A DNA stretch of 15,335 nt from Bradyrhizobiaceae bacterium (lineage in GTDB: Bacteria; Pseudomonadota; Alphaproteobacteria; Rhizobiales; Xanthobacteraceae), in NCBI GenBank assembly GCA_016793685.1, contig JAEULX010000174.1:1-15335 (forward strand). Reading direction: 5' to 3'. Below the pieces are notes generated by a model that ran no database searches, was not told the origin of the DNA, and saw only the letters and a program-made list of their open reading frames with translations. The position numbers were made by a program, and so were the translations under genes. Shown here piece after piece: positions 15,279 to 15,335 of the stretch. How positions within the stretch are numbered: the first letter of the stretch is position 1; each line of letters begins with the position of its first letter.

Positions 15279-15335
15279 GTCCCCGCGTAAGCGGGGACCC
15301 AGCGTAAGCGGATCAGGATTCCCGCTTGCGCGGGA
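15279..15335. repeat. REP-like pair of palindromes, cut by the window end
   Basis: GTCCCCGC-GTAA-GCGGGGAC (15279-15298) and TCCCGC-TTGC-GCGGGA (15320-15335) are two perfect hairpins with 4-base loops, 21 bases apart. This two-part layout resembles intergenic palindromic repeats common in Bradyrhizobium and related genomes. It could also end transcription from the gene upstream. The second hairpin may continue beyond the window. Confidence 0.75.

Overview
The window is a GC-rich piece of an alphaproteobacterial chromosome, most like Hyphomicrobiales of the Bradyrhizobium/Rhodopseudomonas/Xanthobacter type. This is judged from the protein families and gene order, not from a database search. It carries an almost complete microaerobic respiration island: an oxygen sensor, a transcriptional relay, a high-affinity cbb3 oxidase and the factors that assemble it. 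Genes are tightly packed, and no gene-free stretch exceeds about 225 bases. No tRNA, rRNA, CRISPR array or insertion sequence was seen.

Layout. (1) Positions 1-1611, minus strand: the N-terminal transporter-like sensor half of a large sodium/solute-symporter-type histidine kinase, cut by the window edge. (2) 1837-5174, plus strand: fixL (haem-PAS oxygen-sensing kinase), fixJ (response regulator), a receiver-only response regulator, and fixK (CRP/FNR-family activator). A tandem FixJ-box-like motif and a -10-like hexamer precede fixK. (3) 5272-6459: an AbrB-duplication membrane protein inserted between fixK and the oxidase genes. (4) 6545-9989: ccoNOQP, preceded by a perfect FixK box that overlaps the stop codon of the membrane-protein gene. 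(5) 10106-14652: ccoG, fixH, ccoI and ccoS, preceded by a second perfect FixK box with a well-placed -10 element. (6) 14743-15267: a small P-loop kinase-like protein. (7) 15279-15335: a pair of REP-like palindromes running off the end.

How it works together. At low oxygen the haem of FixL loses its ligand and FixL phosphorylates FixJ. FixJ~P then activates fixK from the site near 4319-4346. FixK binds the TTGA-N6-TCAA boxes at 6456 and 10000 and switches on the oxidase operon and the assembly operon. CcoI and FixH/CcoG/CcoS support copper delivery and maturation of CcoN. The pathway itself is well described. The less ordinary parts are the one-PAS FixL, the orphan receiver, the embedded AbrB-family membrane gene, an extra inverted repeat between the FixK box and the ccoN -10 region, and the substitution in FixK at the position of a known redox cysteine.
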